A stretch of DNA of 64,000 nt from Paralithodes platypus (taxonomy: Eukaryota; Arthropoda; Malacostraca; Decapoda; Lithodidae), in assembly GCA_032716605.1 (NCBI GenBank), contig CM064506.1, positions 20,961,440 to 21,025,439 on the forward strand, given 5' to 3'. Made by a program: the position numbers and the translations under genes. Positions 1 to 11,559 of this stretch are shown here, one piece after another (position 1 is the stretch's first letter; every line of letters begins with the position of its first letter). The notes below the pieces were generated by a model, which worked only from the letters and a program-made list of their open reading frames with translations, searched no databases and was not told the DNA's origin.

Positions 1-280
1 TGCCCCATTAGTTTGTCGATTTGAAGATTTTCCGCCCCATTTCTTTGTCAATATTAAGACCTTTCGTGCCCTTTAGGCGTAGTTTTTTTCTAGCGAGCGA
101 TAGCGTCGCTGTAATTGTGGAGTAAACCGGCCTTCGCCGTTACATTTGCTACCAACGAATGTACCGGTACAAATTAATCTCGAAGAAGGATCAAATGTAT
201 GTTTTATTTAATTGTGATGGAGGTCTACGGAGGAAACTAAAAAACTAAATTAATACATAAATAAATAGACCCCCTAAAAA
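1..280 (+). repeat. Family B TTAA element, left end outside window
   Basis: The segment opens in the middle of a family B element. The diagnostic core (a diverged GCGAGCGATAGCG near 93), an ACCGGCCTTCGCCG hairpin, a diverged ACCAACGAATGTAC hairpin region and the GGAGGTCTACGGAGGAAACT tail follow in the same order as in about 20 other copies in the window. The right terminal TTAA is not preserved, so this copy is decayed. Confidence 0.7.
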
Positions 281-473
281 TAACCAATAAGGAATAGGTG
301 AGGCAATTTATAGCCTTGGCTCCAGCCCTTTTTTTGAGTTACAGAGGTTAGGGGTCACGATTTGTTTGGCCTACTTACCATGAGGACTATACAGTGTTAA
401 CAAGCGTGATAAGTAGAGTCCAAGGATTAAAAAAAAAAAAAAAAAAAAAAATCTCGCTTTAATACCAGAATCC
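281..473. other. Intergenic, decayed family G fragment and poly-A run
   Basis: Around 305-375 the sequence (GAGTTACAGAGGTTAGGGGT) resembles one arm of foldback family G, seen at 42,020-42,200 and, inverted, at 33,600 and 63,110. A pure A run lies at about 429-451. I see no gene. Confidence 0.4.
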
Positions 474-853
474 TTAAGGGGGGTCACAGGCTTTTTATTA
501 TCATTCTCTCCTTTTCTCTCTTTCCCTGGCTTGTATCCATTCGGCTCCATTCAGCCAACTGTTTTAAGACGCTTATCCCCATCCAGGTGTCGATTTCTTC
601 CTGGCGAGCGATAGCGAGCCAGCATTGTATGGAGAAATCCGGCTTTGCCGGACACATTTTTCGATAGAAAAATGTACAAATTTAGCTTGCTGTCAAAACA
701 AATACATATATATGCTGGCTCGCTGCCGCTCGCTAGGAAAATATTGACACCTGGATGGGGGTAAACGTCTTAAAACAGTAGGCTGAATGGGGCAGAATGA
801 ATACAAGCTAAAGAGAGGAGAAAAAGAGAAAAAAACGAGGTGGGCTCCCTTAA
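474..853. mobile_element. Family D palindromic TTAA MITE
   Basis: A TTAA lies at each end (474-477 and 850-853). The two arms are inverted copies of each other. Each carries the Gly/Cys-rich-looking core GCGAGCGATAGCGAGCC or its diverged complement, followed by a CATTTTTCGATAGAAAAATG hairpin near the centre. No coding capacity is seen, so this is a nonautonomous element. TTAA target duplication suggests mobilisation by a piggyBac-type transposase; that is inference. Confidence 0.75.
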
Positions 854-879
854 ACCGTTGTAAACACACAACCTCCATA

Positions 880-1738
880 GTCATCGTCACCTTACCACAA
901 CCACAAGTCATCACCACCACCACAGTCGTTATTATGTCATTATCATCATCCAACCACCACCATCATCATCATCACTACCAGCATCATCACCATGCCACCA
1001 CTACCATCATCACCACCACCACAGTCGTTATTATGTCATCATCATCATCCAACCACCACCATCATCATCATCACTACCAGCATCATCACCGCAATCACCA
1101 TACCACCACCATCATCATCACTACCAGCATCATCACCATGCCACCACTACCATCATCACCACCAAACCACCGCAATCACCATACCACAACCATCATCATC
1201 ACTACCAGCATCATCACCATGCCACCACTACCATCATCACCACCAAACCACCGCAATCACCATACCACAACCAGCATCATCACCATGCCACCACTACCAT
1301 TATCAACACCAAACCACCGCAATCACCATACCACAACCATCATCATCACTACCAGCATCATCACCATGCCACCACTACCATCATCACCACCAAACCACCG
1401 CAATCACCATACCACAACCATCATCATCACCATGCCACCACTACCATCATCACCACCACAATCACCATACTACAACCATCATCATCACTACCAGCATCAT
1501 CACCATGCCACCACTACCATTATCAACACCAAACCACCGCAATCACCATACCACAACCATCATCATCACCATACCACAACCACAAGTCATCACCACCACC
1601 ACAGTCGTTATTATGTCATCATTATTATCAAACCACCACCATCATCATCACCACCACACCACCGCAATTACCATACCACCACCATCATCATCACTACCAG
1701 CATCATCTCCATGCCACCACTACCATCATCACCTCCAC
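880..1738. repeat. Imperfect CAT/CAC trinucleotide microsatellite
   Basis: About 860 bp are built almost only from CAT, CAC, CAA and ACC triplets, with a loose longer period around CATCACCATGCCACCACTAC. The open frames across it (poly-His/Thr or Pro/Ser) are low-complexity artefacts. It grades directly into the 91-bp array that follows. Confidence 0.9.
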
Positions 1739-2620
1739 CACCACTATGACCACCGTAACCATAATATAATATGGTGTCCCTGGTCCAACACGTGGGTCTC
1801 CATGCCACCACTACCATCATCACCTCCACCACCACTATGACCACCGTAACCATAATATAATATGGTGTCCCTGGTCCAACACGTGGGTCTCCATGCCACC
1901 ACTACCATCATCACCTCCTCCACCACTATGACCACCGTCACCATAATATAATATGGTGTCCCTGGTCCAACACGTGGGTCTCCATGCCACCACTACCATC
2001 ATCACCTCCTCCACCACTATGACCACCGTCACCATAATATAATATGGTGTCCCTGGTCCAACACGTGGGTCTCCATGCCACCACTACCATCATCACCTCC
2101 ACCACCACTATGACCACCGTCACCATAATATAATATGGTGTCCCTGGTCCAACACGTGGGTCTCCATGCCACCACTACCATCATCACCTCCACCACCACT
2201 ATGACCACCGTCACCATAATATAATATGGTGTCCCTGGTCCAACACGTGGGTCTCCATGCCACCACTACCATCATCACCTCCTCCACCACTATGACCACC
2301 GTCACCATAATATAATATGGTGTCCCTGGTCCAACACGTGGGTCTCCATGCCACCACTACCATCATCACCTCCTCCACCACTATGACCACCGTAACCATA
2401 ATATAATATGGTGTCCCTGGTCCAACACGTGGGTCTCCATGCCACCACTACCATCATCACCTCCACCACCACTATGACCACCGTCACCATAATATAATAT
2501 GGTGTCCCTGGTCCAACACGTGGGTCTCCATGCCACCACTACCATCATCACCTCCTCCACCACTATGACCACCGTCACCATAATATAATATGGTGTCCCT
2601 GGTCCAACACGTGGGTCTCG
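1739..2620. repeat. 91-bp minisatellite, about 10 copies
   Basis: The unit period is 91 bp. Half of each unit is the CAC/CAT microsatellite seen just upstream (ATGCCACCACTACCATCATC). The other half is unique sequence containing ACCATAATATAATATGG and TCCCTGGTCCAACACGTGGG. Copies differ at only a few sites (CACCACC/CTCCACC, GTAACC/GTCACC), so the expansion is recent. It appears to have captured the edge of the microsatellite plus flanking DNA. Confidence 0.95.
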
Positions 2621-2749
2621 TCATAATAATGGCACCGATGGGAGCTCAATATCACGCCCGCTGATGTTTATGGACGGAAATGAAAGAACTACAAGGAGTT
2701 ACATGGAATATTAAAGTTAAGGGGAGAGATTGTTTAATGCACTACACTC

Positions 2750-2875
2750 ATTACAGAGTGTGCATAATACTATCTACTCTCTTCTTGAGTTGCCCTACTG
2801 AAGAATTGTTTACAACTTCTGATGGAAGTTTGTTCCAGGTAGAATAGATCTTATAATGTGGACACATTTCTACAA
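2750..2875 (-). pseudogene. C-terminal relic of a non-LTR retrotransposon RT protein
   Basis: On the minus strand, 2,870 to 2,756 translates to a segment including [18 protein letters not shown] and LKKRVDSI. This is the W-N-x-L-P-x-x-V-V...F/L-K-x-R-x-D pattern at the end of many CR1/jockey-like LINE polyproteins. Nothing upstream is preserved because GA/TA microsatellites replace it. Confidence 0.5.
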
Positions 2876-2946
2876 GAGAGAGAGAGAGAGAAAGAGAAAG
2901 AGCGAGAGAGAGAGAGAGAGAGAAGGGTTCTAACACCCCCCTCTCG

Positions 2947-3042
<96 letters not shown>

Positions 3043-3045
3043 TGT

Positions 3046-3099
<54 letters not shown>

Positions 3100-3110
3100 G
3101 TATAAGTGTA
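2876..3110. repeat. Compound (GA)n, (CT)n and (TA)n microsatellite
   Basis: A GA/AAAG-rich run lies at about 2,876-2,925, a CT run at 2,940-2,958 and TA repeats at 2,959-3,098. Conceptual ORFs on both strands (YIYIYI, REREREK) are artefacts. Confidence 0.95.
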
Positions 3111-3479
3111 TAGTGTATACTGTATAATATACAGTCACATATTATTATGTGACGGCAACTGGGGAGGAACATTACACATACACGTTATCTTGACTGGCCT
3201 AATCTCACCTTCCTTAGTTGCCTGGACACGACTCAACATAACTTACGAAACAGTACTACAACGCTATCCAGGTTCGAATACAGGGCATAAATGAACGGTC
3301 AATGCTACTGTATACACTAATAAAATACCTGAATATATCGTGGCTATGAGTTATCCTCCTTTAATCAGTACACATAAGTACACATAAGCAGGGACTCCAC
3401 ACTCGTAGTTCCTCGTTGTGATCTTCTGTAAGAAAGACAAAATAATACGACTTAATTGCAAGTTTGGTTTCTTTGAAAT

Positions 3480-4610
3480 ACCAGTTGCTTAGTCAGATGA
3501 GTTAACCACTGCAAAAGAAACTACACTTGAAATACCAGTTGCTTAGTCAGATGAGTTAACCACTGCAAAAGAAACTACACTTGAAATACCAGTTGCTTAG
3601 TCAGATGAGTTAACCACTGCAAAAGAAACTACACTTGAAATACCAGTTGCTTTTTTTTTTTTTTTTTTTTTTTCTATATTCCAACTTACTTCCTCTCGGG
3701 CATAGGCTGAGAGCCTTAACATTCACCGCTTTACAATGAACAGTGAAGCCCGTGAGGTCTTGTTCCAGTCTAGGGAGTGAGACATGTGAAGCACGTAGAG
3801 TACAACGAGCACCTGCCATCTTGCCTTCACATGAGGCACGGTGCTCACTCATGGCCCGAAACGACCCCATCTCTGAAGCCACCTCGTTCCCGTGCTTCAC
3901 TGTCTCACCCTCTACACTCGGACTCTCACACTTACACACACACAACGCCACCTGTTGAGCAGATAACTCACCAGGCATTGCACCCCTATAGCATATTTTG
4001 AATATGGGAATATTCATACAGTGCTATTTAATCAGGGAACAATGAGGGTATTTTATTGACGTTTCGGTGGGCTTGTGGTAATGCACTGATACCAGGTACA
4101 GCACAAATTCCATCCCAATAATATCTTCCCATTGATACATCGGGATTTGAACCCGGGACCTTTGGATTACCAGGCCAGTGGCAAGACCACTTAGTCAGAT
4201 GAGTTAACCACTGCAAAAGAAACTACACTTGAAATACCAGTTGCTTAGTCAGATGAGTTAACCACTGCAAAAGAAACTACACTTGAAATACCAGTTGCTT
4301 AGTCAGATGAGTTAACCACTGCAAAAGAAACTACACTTGAAATACCAGTTGCTTAGTCAGATGAGTTAACCACTGCAAAAGAAACTACACTTGAAATACC
4401 AGGTGCTTAGTCAGATGAGTTAACCACTGCAAAAGAAACTACACTTGAAATACCAGTTGCTTAGTCAGATGAGTTAACCACTGCAAAAGAAACTACACTT
4501 GAAATACCAGTTGCTTAGTCAGATGAGTTAACCACTGCAAAAGAAACTACACTTGAAATACCAGTTGCTTAGTCAGATGAGTTAACCACTGCAAAAGAAA
4601 CTACACTTCA
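3480..4610. repeat. 54-bp tandem array (interrupted)
   Basis: The unit contains CTTAGTCAGATGAGTTAACC and ACTGCAAAAGAAACTACACT. About three copies lie at 3,480-3,650 and about eight at 4,190-4,610; the SINE at 3,651-4,192 sits between them. The unit matches the interior of family F (compare GACTAATCAAATGAGTTACC at about 14,997), so it arose by duplication inside that element. Confidence 0.9.
3651..4192 (-). mobile_element. tRNA-derived SINE inserted in the 54-bp array
   Basis: Read on the minus strand, it begins with a tRNA-like head (GTGGTCTTGCCACTGGCC, then a B-box-like GGGTTCAAATCCCGATG at about 4,140-4,156) and ends in a poly-A tail, seen as a T run at 3,651-3,673 on the plus strand. It cleanly splits one 54-bp unit. 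The 135-codon minus ORF in its body has no recognisable domain and I do not call it a gene. Confidence 0.65.
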
Positions 4611-4680
4611 AATGCAATCGTGCGCATTATATTTCCATGTATATATTCACGGGCAGAACCAAAACTCATGTGGGCAACTG

Positions 4681-5215
4681 TACAATCACCTTCTTCATGA
4701 TCATGGTTCCGATTAGCTGGTCTAGAGATTCGAAGTGAGGTGGAAAGATGGAGTTGAGAAGTACATGCGTGAAAGCGGTGTTGGATGGGAGGAGGGGTGT
4801 CGGCTGATGGGGGACAGAGCTGCATGGGGGCCATGGAGATACCTCCATGATGGGGGCTATTTAATCGTGGCCACCCCTTGAAGGGATCATGGGCATAGAT
4901 AGAGATACAAATACAGATAAACAAATAATTATGGTATACCAAAAGGGTTACTACACAGCCCTTTACCCTGTCCTGGGGTTGGAGGTACTAATACGATAAT
5001 AATGAGGTGTAACATAAGAACAAGGCTATATAGGATTAGTCTCATGAGTTCGTCTTCAAGAGGCGTGTAGTTTGTCTTAGGTAGGGTAGATGAAGGGCTA
5101 CCGTCTCTCTCTCGCACACTCTCTCGCACACTCTCTCTCTCTCTCTCTCTCTCACACGCTCTCTCTTACTCCCACTCTCTCTCTCTCGCCTTTGCTGTCC
5201 TATTCTTCTACTAAA
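4681..5215. other. Intergenic, no gene seen; (CT)n at 5,100-5,190
   Basis: Non-coding by inspection: short ORFs only, no family motif, and a CT/CTCGCA microsatellite near the right end. Confidence 0.5.
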
Positions 5216-6240
5216 TACTGTTCCTGTCTCTAGTCAAATTAAGGCCGGACCACCTAGTAGGGACCGCAATATATGTGTGGTCTATTAAAGTATCTGTATA
5301 ACTTTGTGTCTGTGTAACTATTTATCTATCTCTCTATCTATCTATCCATCTATCTATCTTATAAGTTATTTATTATTGTCTAATGAAATGAATAGGTATG
5401 ATATGATGTCCTTTCCTGAACAAATCGATAATATATAACATAATTAAGCGACTCATCATTAGTTAGATAGTTCAACAAACCCAATCCACCTGTTCCCTTC
5501 CCACATCTTCCCCTCCCTCCCCCCCCCCCTCCACCTATAGCCATCTTTTCTTTATTAAACCTTTCCCATTCATCTCTACCCACTTATTCTTCCCACAATC
5601 CGTCTTCACATACACATACCCACTCTATTCCCACTCACCCATTCTACACCCCCTCGCTCCACTCCCACAGTTCCTCCTCAGATAACCACTTCCTAACCCA
5701 CTTCTTTCCCATTAATCCTTTCCACTCCAACCCCTCTGCCACAGCTCTTTCTCACTTACCCACACTCTACCCACTCATCCATTCCACACCACTCCCACAA
5801 CTCAAAGCTCTTCCTCACATACCCATACCCAAACCACTCCTTTCCAACTCATCCTTTCCCCACTCATCTCTTTCTCTCAAATCCTTAACCCTTACCTATA
5901 CACATTCATTCTTCCACACCCCTTCATCATTCATCTCTCTCAATCAATCTATCCAGCTATTTATCCCCCACCTATCTATCCATCCTTCCATCCCCCCCCC
6001 CCAATCATCCACCCTCCTTGTTTGTATCCCCCCCCCCCTCCCTTAATCTATCTATCTATCTATATACTCAGCTATCCATCCACCCCCACTCCCCCCAGTC
6101 CATCCCCCCCCCCCCGCCCTCCTTGTTCCTTCCCCCTTCCCCATCCCTCCCTCCCTGGAAGTGTTTAGAAGCTTAGTGAGAGAAATGTGGGGCAGATGTG
6201 TGGAGGCACTTGTCACCCCCGTTTTCTTTGGGATCACCTT
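5216..6240. other. Pyrimidine-rich low-complexity region
   Basis: ATCT repeats at 5,318-5,360 are followed by about 700 bp dominated by C and T on the plus strand (CCCACTC, CCATTC, CCTCCC motifs and C runs at 5,520, 5,993, 6,030 and 6,105). I see no gene. Confidence 0.6.
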
Positions 6241-6429
6241 CTACGGGATTTAGGAGAGGGGGAACTGTCGAGAAAAGAGGATCGATGAGTTTTAGGATTT
6301 TCGTTCGACGTATTTTGGGCGATTTTTAATGTTGGTGTTATTTTTGTGTTTATGTTTTTTGTTTTGTATTGCGGTTTTTGTTTCGTTGTTGTTATTCCTT
6401 TAGTTTTCTTGTTATTGTGGTTTTTTTTT

Positions 6430-6487
<58 letters not shown>

Positions 6488-7057
6488 TTGAAAACATAGG
6501 TGTAGATATAAACGAATAGCATAAAGAGTAATTTAATAAATAAATAAACACTTAAATAAATAAATATAGCTAACAACGACAGACAGACGAGCACAGACAA
6601 GTAGATGTAGATATAGATACTCAGACAAACAGACAAGCCAACACACAAACACAGAGAAAAACAAGAAAGGAGAAAAATATTTAAAAAGCCATTTCGTGCT
6701 ATTTGGGTGTGAAGAAGTGTCTGAGAGGCGTGACCCTATCGTGGAGAGATCATGTGACGGAGCGAGAGAGAGGTAGAGAGAGAGAGAGAGAGAGTGTGTG
6801 TGTGTGAGTCTGTGAGAGAGAGAGAGAGAGATACATAGACACTGATCACACAGTACTTGCGATTCAAACGAGGATATCAGGACTTAATTCTAGTACTGAG
6901 AGCAAATTAACCTTGCACAGAGAGAGAGAGAGAGAGAGAGAATGCATATCAAATTACATTCACAAATAATTATAACAAAACCACAAATAATATTGAGTAA
7001 ATGTGTGTGAACTTTCAAACCAAACTACAGATAATTCTACATATTAGTTTCTCCCTG
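6241..7057. repeat. AT-rich spacer with (GA)n microsatellites
   Basis: (GA)n runs lie at about 6,433-6,484, 6,770-6,830 and 6,917-6,940, separated by AT-rich sequence and an AATAAATAA-rich stretch near 6,535-6,565. I see no gene. Confidence 0.7.
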
Positions 7058-7059
7058 TC

Positions 7060-7740
7060 ACTCAGCACCACTTACCCTACTGTTAATAATAGGGTGGTTA
7101 GAGTGGCGGGGAAGGGGATAGATTGTTTTTTTTCCCCTATATGAGTGAGGGAGACAAAAGGCAGAACTGCCTGTATCGAGTGCCTCCCCCAGAGTTGAAA
7201 GAGTGACAGGGCCAAAATCAAGGGACGTTCGAGCCAACATAGTTTGAAGCAATTAAGTCATAGGAAGAGGGAAAGACTGATTCTGGGAAAATTCCAGAAC
7301 TCAGCAGTTGAATAGAAGAAAGACTGAGAATAACGTTTCACTCTTGGGTTGGAGAGTTGCACAAAGTATGGGTGGTATTGTGTTGCAAGATGGGTACCAC
7401 GTACCCTACGTAGAGGAGGTGGTATACACTGGGAAAGCTCTGAGGAACACTGATTATTATAGTAGCGATAGAATAACGAGAGAGATGCAACATTGCGGCG
7501 ATGAGAGAGATTGCAGAGTGGATGGGAGTTAATGATACAAAAGGCTTTCCTTTCTACTTTGTCTATAGGAGTGCTGTGTGAGAGGATCCTCCCCACACAT
7601 GTGAACAATACTCAATACAAGGACGCACTGTGCCCCTGTACAGAGCAAGCTGTGCAGGGGTAAAGAACCCCTTGAGGCGGTTGAGCACCCCCCAGCTTCT
7701 GGGAGGCTGCCTCTCTCTCTCTTCCATTGTATACCTCCCT
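7060..7740 (-). pseudogene. Jockey-like LINE 3' end: RT C-terminus plus tail
   Basis: On the minus strand, two shifted frames give LYRGTVRPCIEYCSHVWGG (about 7,655-7,600) and then FCIINSHPLCNLSHRRNVAS and SLFYRYYNNQCSSEL. These are characteristic of the region after the polymerase domain of jockey-clade reverse transcriptases. A frameshift near 7,580 and loss of all upstream RT and endonuclease sequence make it a 5'-truncated dead copy. The downstream 7,262-7,075 tail (LDFGPVTLSTLGEAL in one frame) recurs on the minus strand at 15,395-15,550, 20,505-20,650 and 30,598-30,660. Confidence 0.75.
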
Positions 7741-7879
7741 ATGATATACTTAGTGAATGATATACTTACATGTTGTATTGTACTGGTTTGATTATACACT
7801 ATACAGGTTATATAAATATGTATAGCAATGCAGAATGGGGTGAAGAAAGCCCAGACATCTTCACCCTTTTCAGTTTCCG

Positions 7880-8155
7880 TGTATGTAGCGTACACTCAGA
7901 TGCATAATCTCTAGCCCACTCATAAATATTCCTGGACTTCACCTATTTCTAATTATAGAAGCATATTTCTGGAAGCGAATTTATGAATATAATTTTCTAT
8001 ACACCAACTTCTAAATTATATATACTATCTATTGACAAGCAGGTTACATACAAAAATATATCAAGATACTTATATTTGCATATAATTGTGTTTCACAAAT
8101 TCTTATGAGTGGGCTATAGACTATCTGAGTGTATCTGTATTAAACTTTTGCATAT
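7880..8155. mobile_element. Foldback element, about 270 bp
   Basis: ACTCAGATGCATAATCTCTA then GCCCACTCATAA near 7,893 is matched in inverted orientation by TTATGAGTGGGC then TATAGACTATCTGAGT near 8,103-8,132. The interior is AT-rich and non-coding. A related copy, split by a family B element, lies at about 35,895-36,345. Confidence 0.55.
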
Positions 8156-8159
8156 CCTA

Positions 8160-9345
8160 CATTAAAACAAATCGTCACTGCTTCTCTCTCTCCCCCTTTC
8201 TCGCTCTCTTCCTCCCTGTCACCCCGCCCCCCTCCCCCACATCTTCCCTTTGTCTAGTGGCATAACAGGTGCATGGGTAAACATCGCTCTCGCGCTCGCT
8301 CGCTCTCGCTCTCTCTTTTTTTTTTTTTTTTTTTTTTTCATGAGCACGTATATACAGCATATGTGGCAATTAAATGAGGAAACTATAATAACACCAGACG
8401 ACGATACTGTTGCTACAGTAGAATAATGCTCTTTGAGCAGTATGTATTGCCTTACCAGTGGTTGTCCCCTTATTATTATTATTATTTTATTATTATTGAA
8501 ATACCACAGGAACGAAAATTCCTGGGAGCGAAACTTCCACCCCCAACGAGATCCCTCTCTTTCTACCACCTCCCTCCACATGTTACACGTCTCGTTAATC
8601 ACAGTCTTCTAATATACAAATCACATTTCCTTACCCCCTGACATTCTTGAAATACCCACTAAGTATATTCAATTAGATACCAACCATGCAGACTATAATA
8701 CGTTCGTTGTGTGTGGGTACGAGGCGATCTCAAGACACCTTAGCTCCCAGTGCACAACGAACCCGATCATGATTATGTCCGCCTGTATTAAATTATGTAT
8801 TATGTTGATTTATACCATTGCCTATTTTTGTAATAATTGTATTCAGCTAACTATGATCTCAATAATCATTGATGTAATGAAAATATGAATAGTCTCCTCA
8901 TACGATTGCACTAGTTCTGTAGTGCTATTATTTACAACCTGTCAATTAATAATTCAGTCACTACAAGCTTGCTTGCTTGCTTGCTTTTTTTTTTTTTTGT
9001 TTTTTTTGTTTTTTGTTTTTTGTTTTTTTTTTTTAATGAAATACGTATATACAGACCATGTGACAATTAAATGAGGAAACTATAATAACGCATCTGAATA
9101 ATGCCAACCTGACTTATAAACACAAATATGAATGTAACCAGACGACGATGCTGTTGTTTCAGTGGAATAATGGCTCTTTGAGCAGTATGTATCGCCTTAC
9201 TAGTGGTTGTCCCCTCACAGGATGGGGGGCGCTGCTCAATAAACTCGCCCCTCGGGGCAAAATCAATCTCTCTCTCTCTCTCTCTCTCTCTCCGCATTCC
9301 TTCTTCCAGTGCTAGGGGCTTCTTCCACTTATCCCTGCCTATTTA
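8160..9345. repeat. Spacer with microsatellites and a duplicated 190-bp segment
   Basis: Segment 8,330-8,470 and segment 9,035-9,225 share TGACAATTAAATGAGGAAAC-like sequence, CCAGACGACGATGCTGTTG-like sequence and GCTCTTTGAGCAGTATGTAT, so a dispersed element is present twice in direct orientation. Each begins beside a T-rich run (8,318-8,338; 8,987-9,034), which suggests minus-strand retroposon tails. Other content is CT/GA microsatellites and no gene. Confidence 0.55.
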
Positions 9346-9369
9346 GCCTTTAACCTTATATATATTAGG

Positions 9370-9443
9370 ACAAACACTTGGCCCAATTTGGTCCGGGGCA
9401 GGTCTTTTTGGATCCCCTTCCCCACTTAGCCCGCCTATTTAGT

Positions 9444-9481
<38 letters not shown>

Positions 9482-10470
9482 TATATATATACGGTATATG
9501 GTTCGGGAAAGGTCTTCTAAGATATCCCGTGTTTTGTTCCACTAGTTTGGAGATTTTAAGACTAATCAACCAATTCGCTACGCTCCATTCACGTGTTGAT
9601 TTTTACCTAGACAAGCTTTACCGAGCCTGTGAAGAAATTGTCCTTTGGCCGGAATAATTTTACTATGGAAAAATGTACATATTTAACTTGAAGGGTTTTT
9701 GGGTTGGGCATTCTATAATTTGATTGAAGTCCGGGAAGGAGTTTTTGTTAGCCTAGGGGACACACACAAAAACATTGCTCGAAACTGGCAAAAGCAAGCA
9801 AAATCATCAATAAATAAACAAAATATTATAAATAACCCCCAAGACATGAGCAAATAACCCCCAAGACATGACCAAATAACCCCCAAGACATGAGCAAATA
9901 ACCCCCAAGACATGACCAAATAACCCCCAAGACATGACCAAATAACCCCCAAGACATGACCAAATAACCCCCAAGACATGAGCAAATAACCCCCAAGACA
10001 TGACCAAATAACCCCCAAAACATGAGCAAATAACCACCAAGACATGACCAAATAACCCCCAAGACATGACCAAATAACCCCCAAGACATGAGCAAATAAC
10101 CCCCAAGACATAACCAAATAACCCCCAAGACATGACCAAATAACCCCCAAGACATAACCAAATAACCCCCAAGACATGAGCAAATAACCCCCAAGACATG
10201 ACCAAATAACCCCCAAGACATGAGCAAATAACCCCAAGACATGACCAAATAACCCCCAAGACATGACCAAATAACCCCCAAGACATAACCAAATAACCCC
10301 CAAGACATGACCAAATAACCCCCAAGACATGACCAAATAACCCCCAAGACATGAGCAAATAACCCCCAAGACATGAGCAAATAACCCCCAAGACATAACC
10401 AAATAACCCCCAAGACATGACCAAATAACCCCCAAGACATAACCAAATAAATACGCCCATCCCCCCTTAA
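9370..10470 (+). mobile_element. Family B TTAA element expanded by a 22-bp array
   Basis: Recognisable family B parts are the TAGTTTGGAGATTTTAAGAC-like start (9,543), the degraded core near 9,605, the TGGAAAAATGTACATATTTA hairpin arm (9,667) and the right terminus ATACGCCCATCCCCCCTTAA (10,451-10,470). A TA microsatellite (9,438-9,478) and the array at 9,826-10,450 are inserted. Its terminal TTAA is shared with the next family A copy. Confidence 0.6.
9826..10450. repeat. 22-bp minisatellite, about 28 copies
   Basis: The unit is AAATAACCCCCAAGACATGA plus CC, with variants GAGC, TAACC and one 21-bp copy. Because 22 is not a multiple of three and the minus strand lacks stops, all three minus frames stay open for over 200 codons, giving a hydrophobic GLFGHVLGVIWSCLGGYL-type peptide that is an artefact. 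The motif ACCCCCAAGACATCGG recurs once at 10,747. Confidence 0.95.
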
Positions 10471-10681
10471 CCCCTTCTGTACCGGTGATGTATTTTGTAT
10501 TTGGCTTCAGCTACATTTAGACGATTATATGAAGCTTAGGAAGAATATATGATAGCTAAAAGGATTAATTGAGATAGTCTGTAGCCTTTTCATGGGTAGA
10601 CATCCTTCCCAAGCTGAATAATATCGGCTAATAGGTGCCATACTATAATGAAAAGGACGTCACCGGTACTGAAGGAGTTAA
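10467..10681. mobile_element. Family A palindromic TTAA MITE
   Basis: A 215-bp foldback with TTAA at both ends (10,467-10,470 and 10,678-10,681). The left end TTAACCCCTTCTGTACCGG pairs with the inverted right end CCGGTACTGAAGGAGTTAA. Inner motifs ATTTAGACGATTATATGAAG and inverted TTCCCAAGCTGAATAATATCG mirror each other. It has no coding capacity and is a reference copy for the family. Confidence 0.85.
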
Positions 10682-11197
10682 CCTTATAATTATGTATTAG
10701 GAGAAACGCTTAGCCCTATATGGTCCGGGGCAGGTCTTTTTGTTGTACCCCCAAGACATCGGTTTAGAGAGAGTTATTAATGGGCATATTCTGTAGATAT
10801 GTAAGTGTAATACACGTTACAATTGTTAGTTAGTTAAAATAGGACTTCAGACGCAATCAACCCTTCTGGATTATTAAGCCAGCACACTGTAAACCAAGAA
10901 TAGCTTAATTAGTTAAAATAGGACTTCAGAGGTAATCAACCCTTCTGGATTATTAAGCCAGCACACTGTAAGTCAAGAATAGCGTCAGAGAACTCCAGTC
11001 CCTTGTAAGCAATAACAAGTAGGCACAAATATGAATCTTCAAACTTTTTATGCCAAGTTCTAAACACCTAAGATATTATAAAGCGTGACATATTCTCCCT
11101 TGGCTTCGATGCAGCTTCCAATAAGTGCGTAAGTCATAATTATATAGTTTTATGGGTGCAGTCAACTAACTCATTAAAGCCACAGTCCCTCAGCATA
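10682..11197. repeat. Spacer with a 75-bp tandem duplication
   Basis: Two direct copies containing AGTTAAAATAGGACTTCAGA and CTTCTGGATTATTAAGCCAG lie at about 10,833-10,984. The left 70 bp resembles the start of the disrupted B copy at about 9,350 (TATGGTCCGGGGCAGGTCTT). No gene is seen in the remainder. Confidence 0.6.
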
Positions 11198-11559
11198 TTA
11201 AGGGGGGATGGGTCGTTGTTCTGGTCACCCTTCTTCCTCGTGTTTAGCCCCATTAGTTTTCAGGCTATAAGACGTTCGGCACATTATTTTGGCGATTTTA
11301 AGACCTTTCGCCCCATATCATTGTAAATATTAAGACTTTTTCATGCCATTTAGGTGTCAATTTGTTCCAGGCGAGCGATAGCGAGCCTGTCATTATAAGA
11401 GTAAGCGGCCAGGAAATGTTTCTACCGAAAAATGTACAAATATATCTTGAAGGGGGTCTAAAGTTTTTTTTTTACAACTTATTGAAGGTCTAGGGAGGAA
11501 ACTAAAAAATAATAAAACAATAAAAGACTAAGCCAATAAATACGCCTATCACCCCTTAA
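11198..11559 (+). mobile_element. Family B TTAA element, near full length
   Basis: TTAA lies at 11,198-11,201 and 11,556-11,559. In order: GGGGGGATGGGTCGTT terminus, GTGTTTAGCCCCATTAGTTT, core GGCGAGCGATAGCGAGCCTG (11,371), hairpin TTTCTACCGAAAAATGTAC, TCTAGGGAGGAAACTAAAAA, and TATCACCCCTTAA end. Non-coding and about 360 bp. Confidence 0.8.

Larger units (their letters stand above)
3395..4680. mobile_element. Family F foldback MITE enlarged by an internal array and a SINE
   Basis: The left part (TTCCTCGTTGTGATCTTCTG at about 3,410) and right part (ACTCATGTGGGCAACTGTAC at about 4,653) match the two inverted termini of compact family F copies at 14,894-15,116 and 38,714-38,946. The interior, about 150 bp in compact copies, is here expanded to over 1.2 kb by a 54-bp tandem array, itself interrupted by a SINE. 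Confidence 0.6.

Noticed and set aside
787..1840. His/Thr/Pro-rich ORFs of 282-320 codons
   Set aside because: CAC/CAT microsatellite translation, open in several frames.
3610..4017. 135-codon minus-strand ORF with many Cys residues
   Set aside because: It lies wholly in a SINE plus poly-A tail inside a tandem array and has no recognisable domain.
9713..10460. Three overlapping minus-strand ORFs of 206-240 codons encoding a repetitive hydrophobic protein
   Set aside because: They arise because the 22-bp repeat lacks stops on that strand and rotates through all frames; no domain, no splice or promoter evidence.
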